Notes: generated from the sequence alone by a model not told the origin. Counted from the stretch's first letter, positions 26,458 through 36,486 are shown. The stretch is 64,000 nucleotides of DNA from JABMQW01 sp964439935 (GCA_964439935.1 CAYTPW010000015.1:1-64000), one strand, 5' to 3'. A program made the numbers and translations.

Positions 26458-27837
26458 CTATGCGTTTTTCTTATAGAAATAATAGATGACGCCGGTGCAG
26501 GATAGAGCGATACCTGTCACGGTTGGTATAAAGGCGGTGATGATGGTAATGCCCAGGAACACCGTGTAGATTATAAGAATCACAACCAGGCTATAGGGAT
26601 ATAGCCAGGCTTTATAGGGGCGGGTAACAGTCGGAAATTTCTTACGAAGGATATAAATAGCGCTAAACGTCATGATATTAAAAATCGTACTAGTCCCGGT
26701 GAAAAAATCGATTATCGTTTCATAAGAATTGGCTGCCATTGAAGCAAATACCAGCAGGACTGTTGCCCAAGCTCCTTGGCCCAAGAGGGCGACATTCGGT
26801 GTTTTATATTTTGGGTGCAGTTTTGTAAAACTGTCGAAAAATAAGCCATCGCGCGCCATGGCCTGCCAAGCTCGCGCTTTGCAGAGAATCTGGGTACTGA
26901 TGTTGCCAAATGTATTCAACATCACTGCGATGGAGATCATTACGCCACCGGTTGCTCCAATTGCTACTCGCATTGCTTCTGTAGCTACCCATTTAGATTC
27001 AATAATGGTTGCTGGTGACAATTGGAAAAGATAAGCCCCGTTCGCGCCGGCATAGAGTACCATGACTCCGGCAATACCGAGAAAAAGCGACAGTGGCAGA
27101 TTGCGGCGCGGATTTTTTACTTCTTCCGCTACATAGGTTGCCCCTTCCCAGCCGCTGAAGGCAAAGAAACTGTAACGCAGGGCCGCTCCCACCGCCAGGA
27201 TTGTGGAGCCATTGAATGACTCCGGCCACAATGGATTGGTGAAATTCGACATAGTTCCGGTATCAATAGACGTAAAACCGACGCCGATGATCGACCCGAC
27301 AGCGGCAACCTTGATCACGCCAAATACGTTTTGAATTTTACCGCTTAAGTAGACCCCAAAAAGATTAGCACTGGTCAATATCCAGATTGTTACCAGTGCT
27401 ATCAGAAAAGTCGCCAGCCGTCCAAATGGTTCTCCCGTAATAATCACAAACAGGGCGTTCAGGTATTCGGCAAATATGAGGGCAACGGCCGCAATGGCGG
27501 CGGTCTCTGACACAAAGAACATGGCCCAGCCCCTGAGGAAAGCCCAAAAGGGACCATAGGCCGTTCGGAGGTAAATATAGGGCCCGCCCGAACGGGGCAT
27601 CATGGCGACCAGTTCAGCGTAAATGACGGCTCCGAAGATGGTGACCAATCCGCCAAGCACCCAGACCAGGCCAAACAATGATGTGCAGCCCACTAAAGCC
27701 ATGATCGGCGCCGGCGTACGGAAAATACCGGAACCGATGATCCGGCTGATAACAATGGAAACGGATTCCATTAATCCCAGGTCGCGTTTTAAATCGGTGG
27801 CCTCGCTGAATTGAGTGAGCTGAGATTTGTTATTCAC
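26458..27837 (-). CDS. APC-family amino-acid permease
   Basis: About 459 residues from a GTG at 27837; a TTG at 27903 would add 22 residues of uncertain reality. Twelve hydrophobic segments start with GLMESVSIVISRIIGSGIFRTPAPI, the helix 1 GSGIF motif of the APC superfamily. The helix 6 region reads YSFFAFSGWEGATYVAEEVKNPRRNLP, as in LAT/amino-acid antiporters. It imports or exchanges an amino acid at the inner membrane; the substrate cannot be read. It is isolated, between the tldDE terminator and a hairpin at 27983-28011. Confidence 0.9.
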   Translation of the reverse strand: MNNKSQLTQFSEATDLKRDLGLMESVSIVISRIIGSGIFRTPAPIMALVGCTSLFGLVWVLGGLVTIFGAVIYAELVAMMPRSGGPYIYLRTAYGPFWAFLRGWAMFFVSETAAIAAVALIFAEYLNALFVIITGEPFGRLATFLIALVTIWILTSANLFGVYLSGKIQNVFGVIKVAAVGSIIGVGFTSIDTGTMSNFTNPLWPESFNGSTILAVGAALRYSFFAFSGWEGATYVAEEVKNPRRNLPLSLFLGIAGVMVLYAGANGAYLFQLSPATIIESKWVATEAMRVAIGATGGVMISIAVMLNTFGNISTQILCKARAWQAMARDGLFFDSFTKLHPKYKTPNVALLGQGAWATVLLVFASMAANSYETIIDFFTGTSTIFNIMTFSAIYILRKKFPTVTRPYKAWLYPYSLVVILIIYTVFLGITIITAFIPTVTGIALSCTGVIYYFYKKNA

Positions 27838-27982
27838 AGGATATTTTTCGAAAACTATGAATGGATTAGCCGGGATAGTAGAGGAATGGCTGGAAACAAA
27901 CAAGATTTTATTATTTTAAACGTTATGGATAGTACACAGTCAGGGACATATCAAGCGTACCGGACTGCGCACAATATGGAAG

Positions 27983-28011
27983 GTAGGGATAATTCTCAGA
28001 ATTGTCCCTAC
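27983..28011 (-). terminator. Long hairpin after the T9SS operon
   Basis: A 13-bp stem with one G-U pair, GTAGGGATAATTC (27983-27995) against GAATTGTCCCTAC (27999-28011), and a 3-nt loop. It lies 23 bp past the stop of the gene at 28034. No good T-run follows, so it may stabilise the 3' end more than terminate. Confidence 0.5.
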
Positions 28012-28033
28012 TATGATTTGTTTGGCTGGCAGG

Positions 28034-29569
28034 TTATTTCAACAGAATCATCTTCCGCGTTTGGGTTAATCCATCCGCTTGGAGTCGGTAGAAATACATC
28101 CCCGCACTCACTGGCTGCCCATAATCATTGGTTGCATCCCACTGGATTGATTTATAACCCGCATCCTGTGTTTCGGATACCAGTGTATTCATTTTTCTAC
28201 CCAGCAAATCGTAAATGGTAATTTGGACATTTGATTTCCGGGGGAGCTCGTATTGAATTGTCGTAGTCGGGTTGAAGGGGTTGGGGTAGTTTTGATGCAA
28301 TTGATATTCATCCGGTACCGAGGCCAGATCGGTTTCCGTACCGACTCCCGCAGTATCCCAGGTTGCGGTTATGGAATAAGCTACCCCATTGAGCACGCTG
28401 AGATCGCCGTAATAATAATTACCGGCAATATTTACAGTTGAGGTGCATTCCACACCTACATACCACAATCCGGGCGCCAGGCCTGGTATTGTGATAGTTT
28501 GATTGCCCCCCGATTGATTGCTTAGATAGTCCGCGTTAGGTTCAAATGCAAACGTATCAGCATCCAGATAAAGGAACAAGTCGAAACCATCCTCACCATC
28601 AATTGACAGGGTGAAGCTGCTGACTTCTTGGGGAAGGTCAATTGTGAAATGGTGATACTGTTTGTCACCGATTTTAGTGAAAGCCGGCAGGGAATCTTCG
28701 GTAGCCTGATCCATTACACGGGTCTGGGCATTGAGCAATTCAGCTTTAAGCGTGGTTGAGCCGATCCCATCCAACGCATACAGTAAAATGGCTTCCATCA
28801 GTCCCAATCCCTCACCGGACGTTAAACCCTCCGGATGCGAACCGATCACCACCACACGACCGGATAATTCATCTTCCTTGTAGGCCCAGCAACTTGCTTT
28901 CTCGTGAAACGGCAAGCCCGGATAATCATAACGTAGTAAAAATTCGGTTCCGCTGGGATAAAAAGGAGTCTCACGGGCATAGCAGCCACCATTATGACGA
29001 ATATTCGGAATATAGAAATCATCGCCAAAATCGAAATAATCAAGCAGCGGAGAGTTATGTGGTACGAAATGCCCGGTGTACGATTCCAATAGCTGTGTTC
29101 TACCCGTCCTGCCCGGCCAGATATGATAGTATTCCGGGATGCTGCCAATTGCTTCATAACTCAAACAGGCTAAGAAAGCTCCCGCACATGATCCGGTATA
29201 ACTACCACCGTTATAGAAAAATTGACGGATGCGAGCGCGCCCTTCTTCTCCCAATGAACTACCGTGGCTGGTTGCCAGTCCGCCATTAGTGTAAATTGTT
29301 CTGAATCTTGGCAATCCATCGGGATACAGCAACCGTCCGTTGCTGTCATTGGTATCACCAATTATGACTGTTGTTTGGTAGGTTACCAGCTCGGTTGCCA
29401 GAGCCTCCAAAGATAATCCCAGCGAATCCGCCGCTGGTAGAGTCAACCGCGATGTTAGAAATACACCACCGTCCATGAATATGTCTTTGAAGTAGCCGGG
29501 GGTTTGGGGCCAGGCTAGACAAACCAGGATGACAGGTGAACAGTATTTGATTGTCAATCTGAAGCGCAT
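28034..29569 (-). CDS. Secreted BPL_N/glutamine-amidotransferase-like protein with PPC-like and T9SS sorting domains
   Basis: 511 residues from ATG 29569; GTG 29578 is three codons earlier. The signal peptide is RFRLTIKYCSPVILVCLAWPQ. Residues about 25-270 resemble the BPL_N/DJ-1-type amidotransferase fold, with a Cys at the nucleophile elbow (GGSYTGSCAGAFLA) and GSHPEG near its end. Residues about 315-415 resemble a pre-peptidase C-terminal beta domain. From about 420 the Por-type sorting domain runs, QNYPNPFNPTTTIQYELP to RKMILLK. It is probably cotranscribed with the beta-helix protein 49 bp upstream. Substrate unknown. Confidence 0.85.
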   Translation of the reverse strand: MRFRLTIKYCSPVILVCLAWPQTPGYFKDIFMDGGVFLTSRLTLPAADSLGLSLEALATELVTYQTTVIIGDTNDSNGRLLYPDGLPRFRTIYTNGGLATSHGSSLGEEGRARIRQFFYNGGSYTGSCAGAFLACLSYEAIGSIPEYYHIWPGRTGRTQLLESYTGHFVPHNSPLLDYFDFGDDFYIPNIRHNGGCYARETPFYPSGTEFLLRYDYPGLPFHEKASCWAYKEDELSGRVVVIGSHPEGLTSGEGLGLMEAILLYALDGIGSTTLKAELLNAQTRVMDQATEDSLPAFTKIGDKQYHHFTIDLPQEVSSFTLSIDGEDGFDLFLYLDADTFAFEPNADYLSNQSGGNQTITIPGLAPGLWYVGVECTSTVNIAGNYYYGDLSVLNGVAYSITATWDTAGVGTETDLASVPDEYQLHQNYPNPFNPTTTIQYELPRKSNVQITIYDLLGRKMNTLVSETQDAGYKSIQWDATNDYGQPVSAGMYFYRLQADGLTQTRKMILLK

Positions 29570-29618
29570 GGCAACCACATTTATTTTAATTAGGTACTTA
29601 GCGGACTAAGATAAGTGT

Positions 29619-31085
29619 CTATTTCAGTAGTATCATTTTCCGTGATTCTGAAAAATTCTCACCCTTCAGCTGATACAGATAGACTCCGGCACTAACCGGT
29701 CTTCCATATCTGTCCCGGGCATTCCATTTGACTGTCTGCACACCGGCCGCCTGGTATTCATTAACCAGTGTAATTATCCGATTGCCAAGCAGGTCATAGA
29801 TCGCAAAATTGATAAATGAACCTAATGGCAATTCATATTGAATTGAAGTAACCGGGTTAAAGGGATTAGGATAATTCTGGCCGAGCCTTAATTCAGCTGG
29901 AAGTGCTACTGTTGGTTCTACACCAACTACAACGTACTCAAAGCAACCCATATCAGGTTGAGCTCCGCTGTATTGATCGGGATTCAGTTCAACAATCGTC
30001 TCACCATCAAGCACATATGTATTGATACCGGCGTCAATGCAGGGGGAATTGGCCAGTAATGTGTAATCCTGAGTTGCAGGGGCAACAAAGAGGGGATCGG
30101 CAGATAGGTTACCTTCCAGCCAACTTACAGTGATACTCTGGCCCAGGACTCCATTTTCTCCCAGTTGGTAATCACTGTACATGAAAGTGATAGAATTTGG
30201 ATCAAATCCGACTTCAATGTATGAATAAACATCATTTGGATTTGAATCGGGACCCCAGATGATAGAATTAATTATCACCGGATTTGCGTTATCGCTCAAT
30301 ACGATGGCATTTCCCTGGACAGCAGTGTTATAAGCTATTGTAGTACGATTGAAGATCGGTGTCGAATTTTCATGTACCCAAACAGCACCACCATAATTAA
30401 TTGCGGAATTGTCACCGATCAGTGTATTGTTAAACTGGGGGGACGAGTTTTGGATGTAGACACCACCACCACTGTTTGAGGCTTCGTTTTCAATGATTGT
30501 TATATTTTCCAGAATTGGTTCTGATTGATATACCGCCAGCCCACCACCCATGTTACTATGATTATTACTGATAATAATATTGTCCAGCAGGGGGTTAGAA
30601 TTTCTGGAAATCAATATCCCGCCACCTATTGATCCTGTCGCCGGTGGAGACTGACCAGCGCCGTCAGCAGTATTATTTGTAATGACCAGGTTTTTCAGAA
30701 TTGGTGAAGCACCATTCCGGACCAATATGCCACCGCCCATCCGCGGGGTATAGGCGGCGCCATCCCAGCCATTCCCATTGGTAATTGTAAATCCATCCAG
30801 AACGGCCGCGTCTGTTTCGTTATTGATAAACAGTACCACGCTGCCATTCTGGTTACCGTTGATAATCGTGATCTCGGGGCCGGAAGCAGATAATATTACC
30901 AGATCCTTACCAATAAAATTGATATTCTCAACATAGTTTCCAGGTTGAACCAGTACTGTGTCACCAGCAACCGCGACAGTAATTGCACCCTGGATTGTTA
31001 CCTGATCGGTGGGCACGTTTATTGTTGTCGCGAAAGCAAATTGCAGAAAAAGAATACTTAATAATAATTTTTTTTGACTTGACAT
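29619..31085 (-). CDS. Secreted right-handed beta-helix protein with T9SS sorting domain
   Basis: 488 residues from ATG 31085, chosen because AAAGGAG lies just upstream and a signal peptide (KKLLLSILFLQFAFA) begins there; an in-frame start 81 bp earlier lacks both. Residues about 20-330 are parallel beta-helix repeats with recurrent NGGG(I/V) and LxNxxIxxNxA patterns (choice-of-anchor-Q/NosD type), seen in polysaccharide lyases and adhesins. No catalytic set is recognised. The tail has QNYPNPFNPVTSIQYELP and ends RKMILLK, marking T9SS export and surface attachment. Its promoter carries a striking direct repeat (31146-31166). Confidence 0.88.
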   Translation of the reverse strand: MSSQKKLLLSILFLQFAFATTINVPTDQVTIQGAITVAVAGDTVLVQPGNYVENINFIGKDLVILSASGPEITIINGNQNGSVVLFINNETDAAVLDGFTITNGNGWDGAAYTPRMGGGILVRNGASPILKNLVITNNTADGAGQSPPATGSIGGGILISRNSNPLLDNIIISNNHSNMGGGLAVYQSEPILENITIIENEASNSGGGVYIQNSSPQFNNTLIGDNSAINYGGAVWVHENSTPIFNRTTIAYNTAVQGNAIVLSDNANPVIINSIIWGPDSNPNDVYSYIEVGFDPNSITFMYSDYQLGENGVLGQSITVSWLEGNLSADPLFVAPATQDYTLLANSPCIDAGINTYVLDGETIVELNPDQYSGAQPDMGCFEYVVVGVEPTVALPAELRLGQNYPNPFNPVTSIQYELPLGSFINFAIYDLLGNRIITLVNEYQAAGVQTVKWNARDRYGRPVSAGVYLYQLKGENFSESRKMILLK

Positions 31086-31119
31086 TTTAATAGCTCCTTT
31101 GGTTTTTACCTGGCACGAA

Positions 31120-31147
31120 AATACAGGATAAAACAGGGAGTTGTCAC
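31120..31147 (-). promoter_or_regulatory. Promoter of the T9SS cargo operon
   Basis: On the minus strand GTGACA (31147-31142) and TGTATT (31125-31120) are separated by 16 bp. The start should lie near 31113, leaving about 28 nt that include the AAAGGAG site. Confidence 0.45.
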
Positions 31148-31166
31148 CTATACAAAACCTATACAA
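31146..31166 (-). promoter_or_regulatory. Perfect 10-bp direct repeat overlapping the -35 box
   Basis: TTGTATAGGT occurs twice on the minus strand (31166-31157 and 31155-31146) with a 1-bp spacer, giving an 11-bp period. The proximal copy overlaps the first two bases of the -35 box. This is the geometry of an activator site. The regulator encoded directly upstream (31213-34191) is the obvious candidate binder; this is inference. Confidence 0.6.
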
Positions 31167-31212
31167 TTAATAGTCTGGTAATTCTATCTGCCGTCGACAA
31201 ACAATGATTCAG

Positions 31213-34191
31213 TTAATACTTACTTAGAAATTCTGTTAGATTATCACCTTTACTCAACCCGAGTTTTTTACGAATCCGGTAGCGGTATATTTCTACCGAG
31301 GCTGGTTCCACGTTCATCAAACTGGCGATCTCCTTGGACATCAAATTTAATCGCAGCAGGGCACAGACTTTAATTTCGCGGAAGGTTAATTTAGGATAGT
31401 CTGTTCGTAGGTTACTGATAAATCCGCTGTGAATTGCCGAGAACCATTTTTCGAATTCTTCCCAGACATGGTTAAATGAAACCAGTTCCGTCAAGCGCCT
31501 TACCAAAGGTCGTGTAGCAGCTGTTCGTTTTTCGTTGGGTATTTTCTCAATAGATTTCAGTTTGGTAAGAATCTCTTCCAGAATATCCTGCTTCTCGATC
31601 AAATCCATTGATTTGGTAACCAGTTCACGCTGCTGGTGATCAAGCTTCAACTGAACCTCACGTTCCATAGCTTTACGCTGATCGGCCCGGCGTAATAGAT
31701 TCAGACGATATTGCACTATGCCGATAACTACACCGGATATTATCAATAATGTAACTATTCGAAACCAGCTTGCCTGCCAGAAGGGGGGGGCAATCGTGAT
31801 GGGTAACTGCATTCCGGCCATATTCCAGATGCCATCGTTATTGGAACCTCGAACACGGAAAGTATATGAACCGGGATCAAGATTAGTATAGGTGACCAGA
31901 CGTTTGGTCCCGGCCTGGACCCAGTTTTGATCAAAGCCTTCTAATTGATAGGAATATTGATTTTTTTGGGGTGCAGAATAATCCAGTGCGGCAAATTCAA
32001 GAGTAATCACGCGATCTTTATAGGTCAAAGGCAAACTTTGCAGTAAATGGGGAGCAGTGTATAGGGCTGCTTCGTAGGGTTGATAATTAATTTGAATATC
32101 GGTTAGAACAATTGGCGGCAGGTAAGGATTGTTTTGCACTTCTTCCGGCCGGAAAACACCGAATCCATTATCGCCGCCAAAATACATTTTACCGGAGCTG
32201 CTTTTCAGGCAGGCACCATAGTAGAACTCTCTATTTTGCAGGCCATCTTCGACAGAATAATGTGCAAATGTCAATAAATCTGGATGAAAACGCGTTATAT
32301 TGCGGGTAGTGCTGATCCATAGATAGCCATTATCATCTTCCAGAATCCCATAGATCACATTATCGGGGAAACCATCATTTTTTCCAAAACTGTTAAATGA
32401 CTCGGTCTCGGGATCGAACAGATTCAAACCACCGCCTCTGGTACCAAGCCAGAATCGGTTGTGGGAGTCAATCATTATCGTAACTACATTATCACTGCTG
32501 ATGGAATTGGGATTACCCACCTCTGCTTTATAGCTGGTGAAGGAATTGCTTTCAGGATCAAAACGGTTCAATCCACCCCCCAGAACACCAATCCACAATT
32601 GATTGCTGGAATCCTCTGTAATCGCATAGATGGTATTCCCGCTGATACTGGTTGGATCGGACGGATCATGGTAGTAACGAGTGAATATTCCTGATTCGCG
32701 ATCAAACCGGTTCAAACCATTTTCAAGTGTTCCGGCCCAGATATTACCCAGATGATCTTCATACAAAGACATCACTTTGTTACCGCTGATACTGGTAGAA
32801 ACACCAGGGAAATTCCGGTAATGCTGGTATTGTTCCGTTACCGGATTAAAACTGAACAGTCCGCACCCCCAGGTGCCCTGCCAGACCAGATTATCCCAGC
32901 TGACGATAACTTTCATTACGGGATTGGTGCTCCAGGCATCTGGGTCACTGTCATCTGACTGGTAACGTTTAAAACTACCACTATCGTTCAGCATTTTATT
33001 TAGCCCTCTTGTCACTGTCCCAATCCAGATAGTACCCGATGAATCCTCGGCCATACCGTAGATCCTGTTACCGGACAGGCTGAGATTATTATCTGAATCA
33101 TGATTGAAATGCTGAAAACGAATCAGGTCCGGGTCATATTTATTAATTCCTTTTGCGTCAGTACCGATCCACAGCGTCTGCTGATTATCAATGAAAAGAC
33201 AACTGATTACATTGTTCGATATACTGCGTGGATTATTCTGATCAGTGCGGTAATAAGTATAGGATTCCTGTGCGGGCTCAAGTCTGGTTAACCCGTAAAC
33301 AGAGCCAATCCACACTATCCCGGACAAATCAATAACAATATCTGTAGGAGCATTGATGCTGGCCATGTCGGGATCTATTGTTTTTATACTGTAGACCGTT
33401 ACAATATCTTTTTTCGGATCATATTTTCGTACCCCATGTGGGAAATAACCAAACCAGATTGTGCTGTCAATAGGATTGTAGCTTAATCCGGCAACAAAAT
33501 TATTTTGTTGCGGATTGGGGTGCAATCGATCAGGGCGAATTGTCGTAAAGCGCTTGCTGGCAATGTCAAGTTTTACCAGATATCCGCTACCAGTGCCAAT
33601 CCAGAGGATACCTGAGGGAAACTCAGTCAAACAGGTAATGTTATCATCAGCCAGGCCTTCAGTAGTGTTCTGATGGTATTTTGTAAATGATAGAGAATCT
33701 TTACTTAAATAGTTGAGACCATTTTTGGTACCAGCCCAAAGATTGCCCCTGGAATCAAATAATAAAGCAGTTACGTGATTATTGCTCAGGGAGCCAACTT
33801 GGTCTGGTTGCCGGCTGTAGTTAATGAACTTTTGGTCAACCGGGTTGAATCGATCCAGCCCGCCACCATCAGTTCCGAACCATAGATTGCCATCGTTGTC
33901 CTCACAGATTGCCTGTACTTTATTATGTGACAGGCTGAGCGAATCCTGTGGATCGGGGTAGTAATTATTAAAATTGTAACCATCAAATCGATTGAGACCA
34001 TTCATTGTGCCAAACCACATAAAGCCATACCGATCCTGGTGGATAGAAAAAACATTATTTGATGATAAACCGTCCTCCGTCGTAAAATGTTCAAATCGGA
34101 TGTTGTGAACTGAAGCGGTGAGAAAAGTCCAAAGGAAAATAAAAAACAAGCAATACCGCGGATGCTTGTTTAAGTTGTTTTTGATTCTCAA
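31213..34191 (-). CDS. Membrane propeller sensor with Y_Y_Y domain and LuxR-type HTH (one-component regulator)
   Basis: About 992 residues from a TTG at 34191, which places a signal/anchor helix (RYCLFFIFLWTFLTAS) at the N-terminus; TTG at 34251 would add 20 residues. Fourteen Reg_prop repeats of the WxGT..GL..(F/Y)D type make two seven-bladed propellers. A Y_Y_Y domain follows (FAALDYSAPQKNQYSYQLEG), then a membrane helix (IVTLLIISGVVIGIVQY), a coiled coil, and a C-terminal HTH (LTFREIKVCALLRL, then MNVEPASVEIYRYRIRKKLG). There is no kinase domain, so signal should pass straight from periplasm to DNA. It lies between a PAS kinase gene and T9SS cargo genes. Confidence 0.85.
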   Translation of the reverse strand: MRIKNNLNKHPRYCLFFIFLWTFLTASVHNIRFEHFTTEDGLSSNNVFSIHQDRYGFMWFGTMNGLNRFDGYNFNNYYPDPQDSLSLSHNKVQAICEDNDGNLWFGTDGGGLDRFNPVDQKFINYSRQPDQVGSLSNNHVTALLFDSRGNLWAGTKNGLNYLSKDSLSFTKYHQNTTEGLADDNITCLTEFPSGILWIGTGSGYLVKLDIASKRFTTIRPDRLHPNPQQNNFVAGLSYNPIDSTIWFGYFPHGVRKYDPKKDIVTVYSIKTIDPDMASINAPTDIVIDLSGIVWIGSVYGLTRLEPAQESYTYYRTDQNNPRSISNNVISCLFIDNQQTLWIGTDAKGINKYDPDLIRFQHFNHDSDNNLSLSGNRIYGMAEDSSGTIWIGTVTRGLNKMLNDSGSFKRYQSDDSDPDAWSTNPVMKVIVSWDNLVWQGTWGCGLFSFNPVTEQYQHYRNFPGVSTSISGNKVMSLYEDHLGNIWAGTLENGLNRFDRESGIFTRYYHDPSDPTSISGNTIYAITEDSSNQLWIGVLGGGLNRFDPESNSFTSYKAEVGNPNSISSDNVVTIMIDSHNRFWLGTRGGGLNLFDPETESFNSFGKNDGFPDNVIYGILEDDNGYLWISTTRNITRFHPDLLTFAHYSVEDGLQNREFYYGACLKSSSGKMYFGGDNGFGVFRPEEVQNNPYLPPIVLTDIQINYQPYEAALYTAPHLLQSLPLTYKDRVITLEFAALDYSAPQKNQYSYQLEGFDQNWVQAGTKRLVTYTNLDPGSYTFRVRGSNNDGIWNMAGMQLPITIAPPFWQASWFRIVTLLIISGVVIGIVQYRLNLLRRADQRKAMEREVQLKLDHQQRELVTKSMDLIEKQDILEEILTKLKSIEKIPNEKRTAATRPLVRRLTELVSFNHVWEEFEKWFSAIHSGFISNLRTDYPKLTFREIKVCALLRLNLMSKEIASLMNVEPASVEIYRYRIRKKLGLSKGDNLTEFLSKY

Positions 34192-34252
34192 TTGATTGTT
34201 TAAATAGAAGTTTATAAGGAAAAAAATACGATTATCAGCTTGGTTTACCAAG

Positions 34253-34266
34253 TGATCAATTGATCA
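34253..34266. promoter_or_regulatory. Perfect 14-bp palindrome between kinase and regulator genes
   Basis: TGATCAATTGATCA reads the same on both strands and lies just past the kinase stop and upstream of the propeller regulator. A self-operator is possible; chance is also possible in such AT-rich sequence. Confidence 0.3.
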
Positions 34267-34275
34267 ATGGATTTC

Positions 34276-36486
34276 CTATATAGTATTTTTCAGAATTTTT
34301 AAATAAAAATTATTACCTTTGGGCTTATTTGGTACAATACCCACTTCCGCATCATGAGCTTCGGCGATTCGTTTGACGATTGCTAAACCTAAACCACGTC
34401 CCCTTTGATTACCGCTTTCAAGCCGATACTTCCTTAAAAATATTTGCGTGCGATCTTCTTTGCGGATTGTTTTCCCAAAGTCCCGGACTTCGATATTTAG
34501 AATATCCTTAACAGTTGCACCCGCAATGATGATCTTCTTGCCGTCGGCAGCATATTTGATTGCATTGCTGATGTAATTATTAAATATTTCGGCTATTATC
34601 GAGTTTGCTTTGGTAAGCAGGTTTTTCTCAAGTTTCAGTTCCAAAGTAATTCCTGCACTCTCCAATTGTGATGAAAATCCTTTAACTACGTTCTGAATAA
34701 TTTCTCCCAGATTGATTGTTTCCTTTTCAATTTCCTCTCCTATTGTAACCTGAGACAGGGTGGCGGCGTTTTCGACAACCCGCAGTAAATCATCACAACT
34801 TTCTTTAATGATCTGTATCATTTCGTTGTCTGGAAATTCCGCTAACATCAGATCCGCCATACAACTGATAACACCGGCGGGATTCTTTAAATCATGGGTA
34901 ATGACATCCAATAATACTTCCTTTAGATTGTTTGACTCTGCCAGTTGGTCGGAGAGAAGATGATATAATTCTTCTGATCTTTTTAAATTATTCTGGGCGC
35001 GTTTAAGTTCGGTAATATCCCGGGAAACTCCCATAACACCGATCTGTTCGCCCTGTTCATTTTGAAGGACAGATGCTGATAGAAAGCAGGGAAAAATTTC
35101 ACCATTCTTCCGTTTGGAGTTTATCTCTTGAAGGACTTTTCCGTCTTTCAGCGTGGTTTTGTGAATATCCAATCCTAACTTCGTATCGGCGTAAATCATA
35201 TTTATATGTTTCCCCAGCACTTCAGCACGTGTATAGCCCAAGGCTTCTTCGGCTGCTTTATTAAACTCCGTAATTCTTCGCTTGCTGTCCACAGCAATAA
35301 TCATGTCCATCGAACTGTTAATAATATTCTTTGAATATTCCAGTGATGTCTTCAGCGCTGTACGGGCTTTCTTGAGTTCGGTAATGTCTTGTGAAATACC
35401 CATAACACCGACTTTTTCACCCTTTGAGTTCACTAAAATCGAAGCATTCAGTATACTTGGAAAAAGTGTGCCGTTTTTATGACGATTTTGGATTTCTTCC
35501 ACGCAACGGCCATTTTCAATGGTCTTATTATGTATCGATTGTCCATTTTTCCTGTCGGCATATAATATATCAACATGTTTTCCCAGCACCTCATCCCGGG
35601 TGTAACCGAAACTTTCTTCAGCTGCTTTATTGAATTCAGTAATTTTCCGTTCATCATCACAAGCAATAATCATATCCAAAGAACTGTCAATTATATTTTG
35701 AGCGTATTCTTGAGCCATTCTCAGCTCCTCTTCCGCTCGTTTTCTTTGCGTGATATCTTTAATCACAATGATAATTGTTGATGTCTGCCCGGTTTTATCC
35801 TTTAAAACCGAAGCATTATATTCCGCCGGATAAGTTGAATTATCCGCCCTAAATAACCGATACTCGATATCATTAACGAATCCAGTTTCTAATAGTTTTT
35901 GAGTGTTTCTTTTAGCCCGGCTGAGATCCTCAGGGATAATCATCTTAAATATATTTTTACCAATCAGATCATCAGCCTTATTACAACCGGAAGTCTGTGC
36001 CATTTGTTTATTCGCCATCAGGATCACACCCTTTAAATCTGTCAAAATAATGGCATCCGGGGAAAGATCGATCAACTGACGGTATTGTTCCGCATTTTCT
36101 TTTAGAACTTGCTCTTCTTTATACTTGGCAAGAGCAACCTCAACGGCTGTGAATAATTCTTGTGTTTTAAATGGTTTAATTAAATACCCGAATGGTTTTG
36201 TCGCTTTGGCTTGGTTAAATAGTTTTTTGTCCTTAAAAGCGGTAATATAAACGACTGGGATGTTATATTGATTACAAATTTCCGCCGCTTGTATCCCGTC
36301 CATATCTCCTTCCAACAGAATATCCATTAATACTAAATCAGGGGGTTCATTTTTAACCTTTTCAATTGCTTCTGCTCCAGAGCGCACAATAGCACTGATA
36401 CGATAGCCGGACACCTCTAATTGTTTGTTAATTAAATTTGCTATCGGGTCATTATCCTCAACGATCAGAATTTTAGGTTCGTTCAT
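34276..36486 (-). CDS. Soluble REC-PAS-PAS-PAS histidine kinase
   Basis: 736 residues without membrane segments. Order: receiver domain (Asp55 in LVLMDILLEG, Lys in IKPF), three PAS domains at about 135-250, 265-375 and 385-495, a HisKA box with His531 (DVITHDLKNPAGV) and a HATPase_c domain (N box NNYISNAIKYA; G1 reads DFGKTI; G2 GRGLGLAIVK). PAS2 and PAS3 are very alike, a recent tandem duplication. The G1 box lacks the second Gly of DxGxG. The ATG overlaps by 4 bp the stop of a 49-residue small protein. The propeller regulator follows, so the three may form one signalling operon. Confidence 0.92.
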   Translation of the reverse strand: MNEPKILIVEDNDPIANLINKQLEVSGYRISAIVRSGAEAIEKVKNEPPDLVLMDILLEGDMDGIQAAEICNQYNIPVVYITAFKDKKLFNQAKATKPFGYLIKPFKTQELFTAVEVALAKYKEEQVLKENAEQYRQLIDLSPDAIILTDLKGVILMANKQMAQTSGCNKADDLIGKNIFKMIIPEDLSRAKRNTQKLLETGFVNDIEYRLFRADNSTYPAEYNASVLKDKTGQTSTIIIVIKDITQRKRAEEELRMAQEYAQNIIDSSLDMIIACDDERKITEFNKAAEESFGYTRDEVLGKHVDILYADRKNGQSIHNKTIENGRCVEEIQNRHKNGTLFPSILNASILVNSKGEKVGVMGISQDITELKKARTALKTSLEYSKNIINSSMDMIIAVDSKRRITEFNKAAEEALGYTRAEVLGKHINMIYADTKLGLDIHKTTLKDGKVLQEINSKRKNGEIFPCFLSASVLQNEQGEQIGVMGVSRDITELKRAQNNLKRSEELYHLLSDQLAESNNLKEVLLDVITHDLKNPAGVISCMADLMLAEFPDNEMIQIIKESCDDLLRVVENAATLSQVTIGEEIEKETINLGEIIQNVVKGFSSQLESAGITLELKLEKNLLTKANSIIAEIFNNYISNAIKYAADGKKIIIAGATVKDILNIEVRDFGKTIRKEDRTQIFLRKYRLESGNQRGRGLGLAIVKRIAEAHDAEVGIVPNKPKGNNFYLKILKNTI

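Noticed and set aside
34192..34251. Upstream TTG start for the propeller regulator
   Set aside because: No ribosome site; the later TTG at 34191 leaves a normal signal/anchor segment. The choice is not certain.
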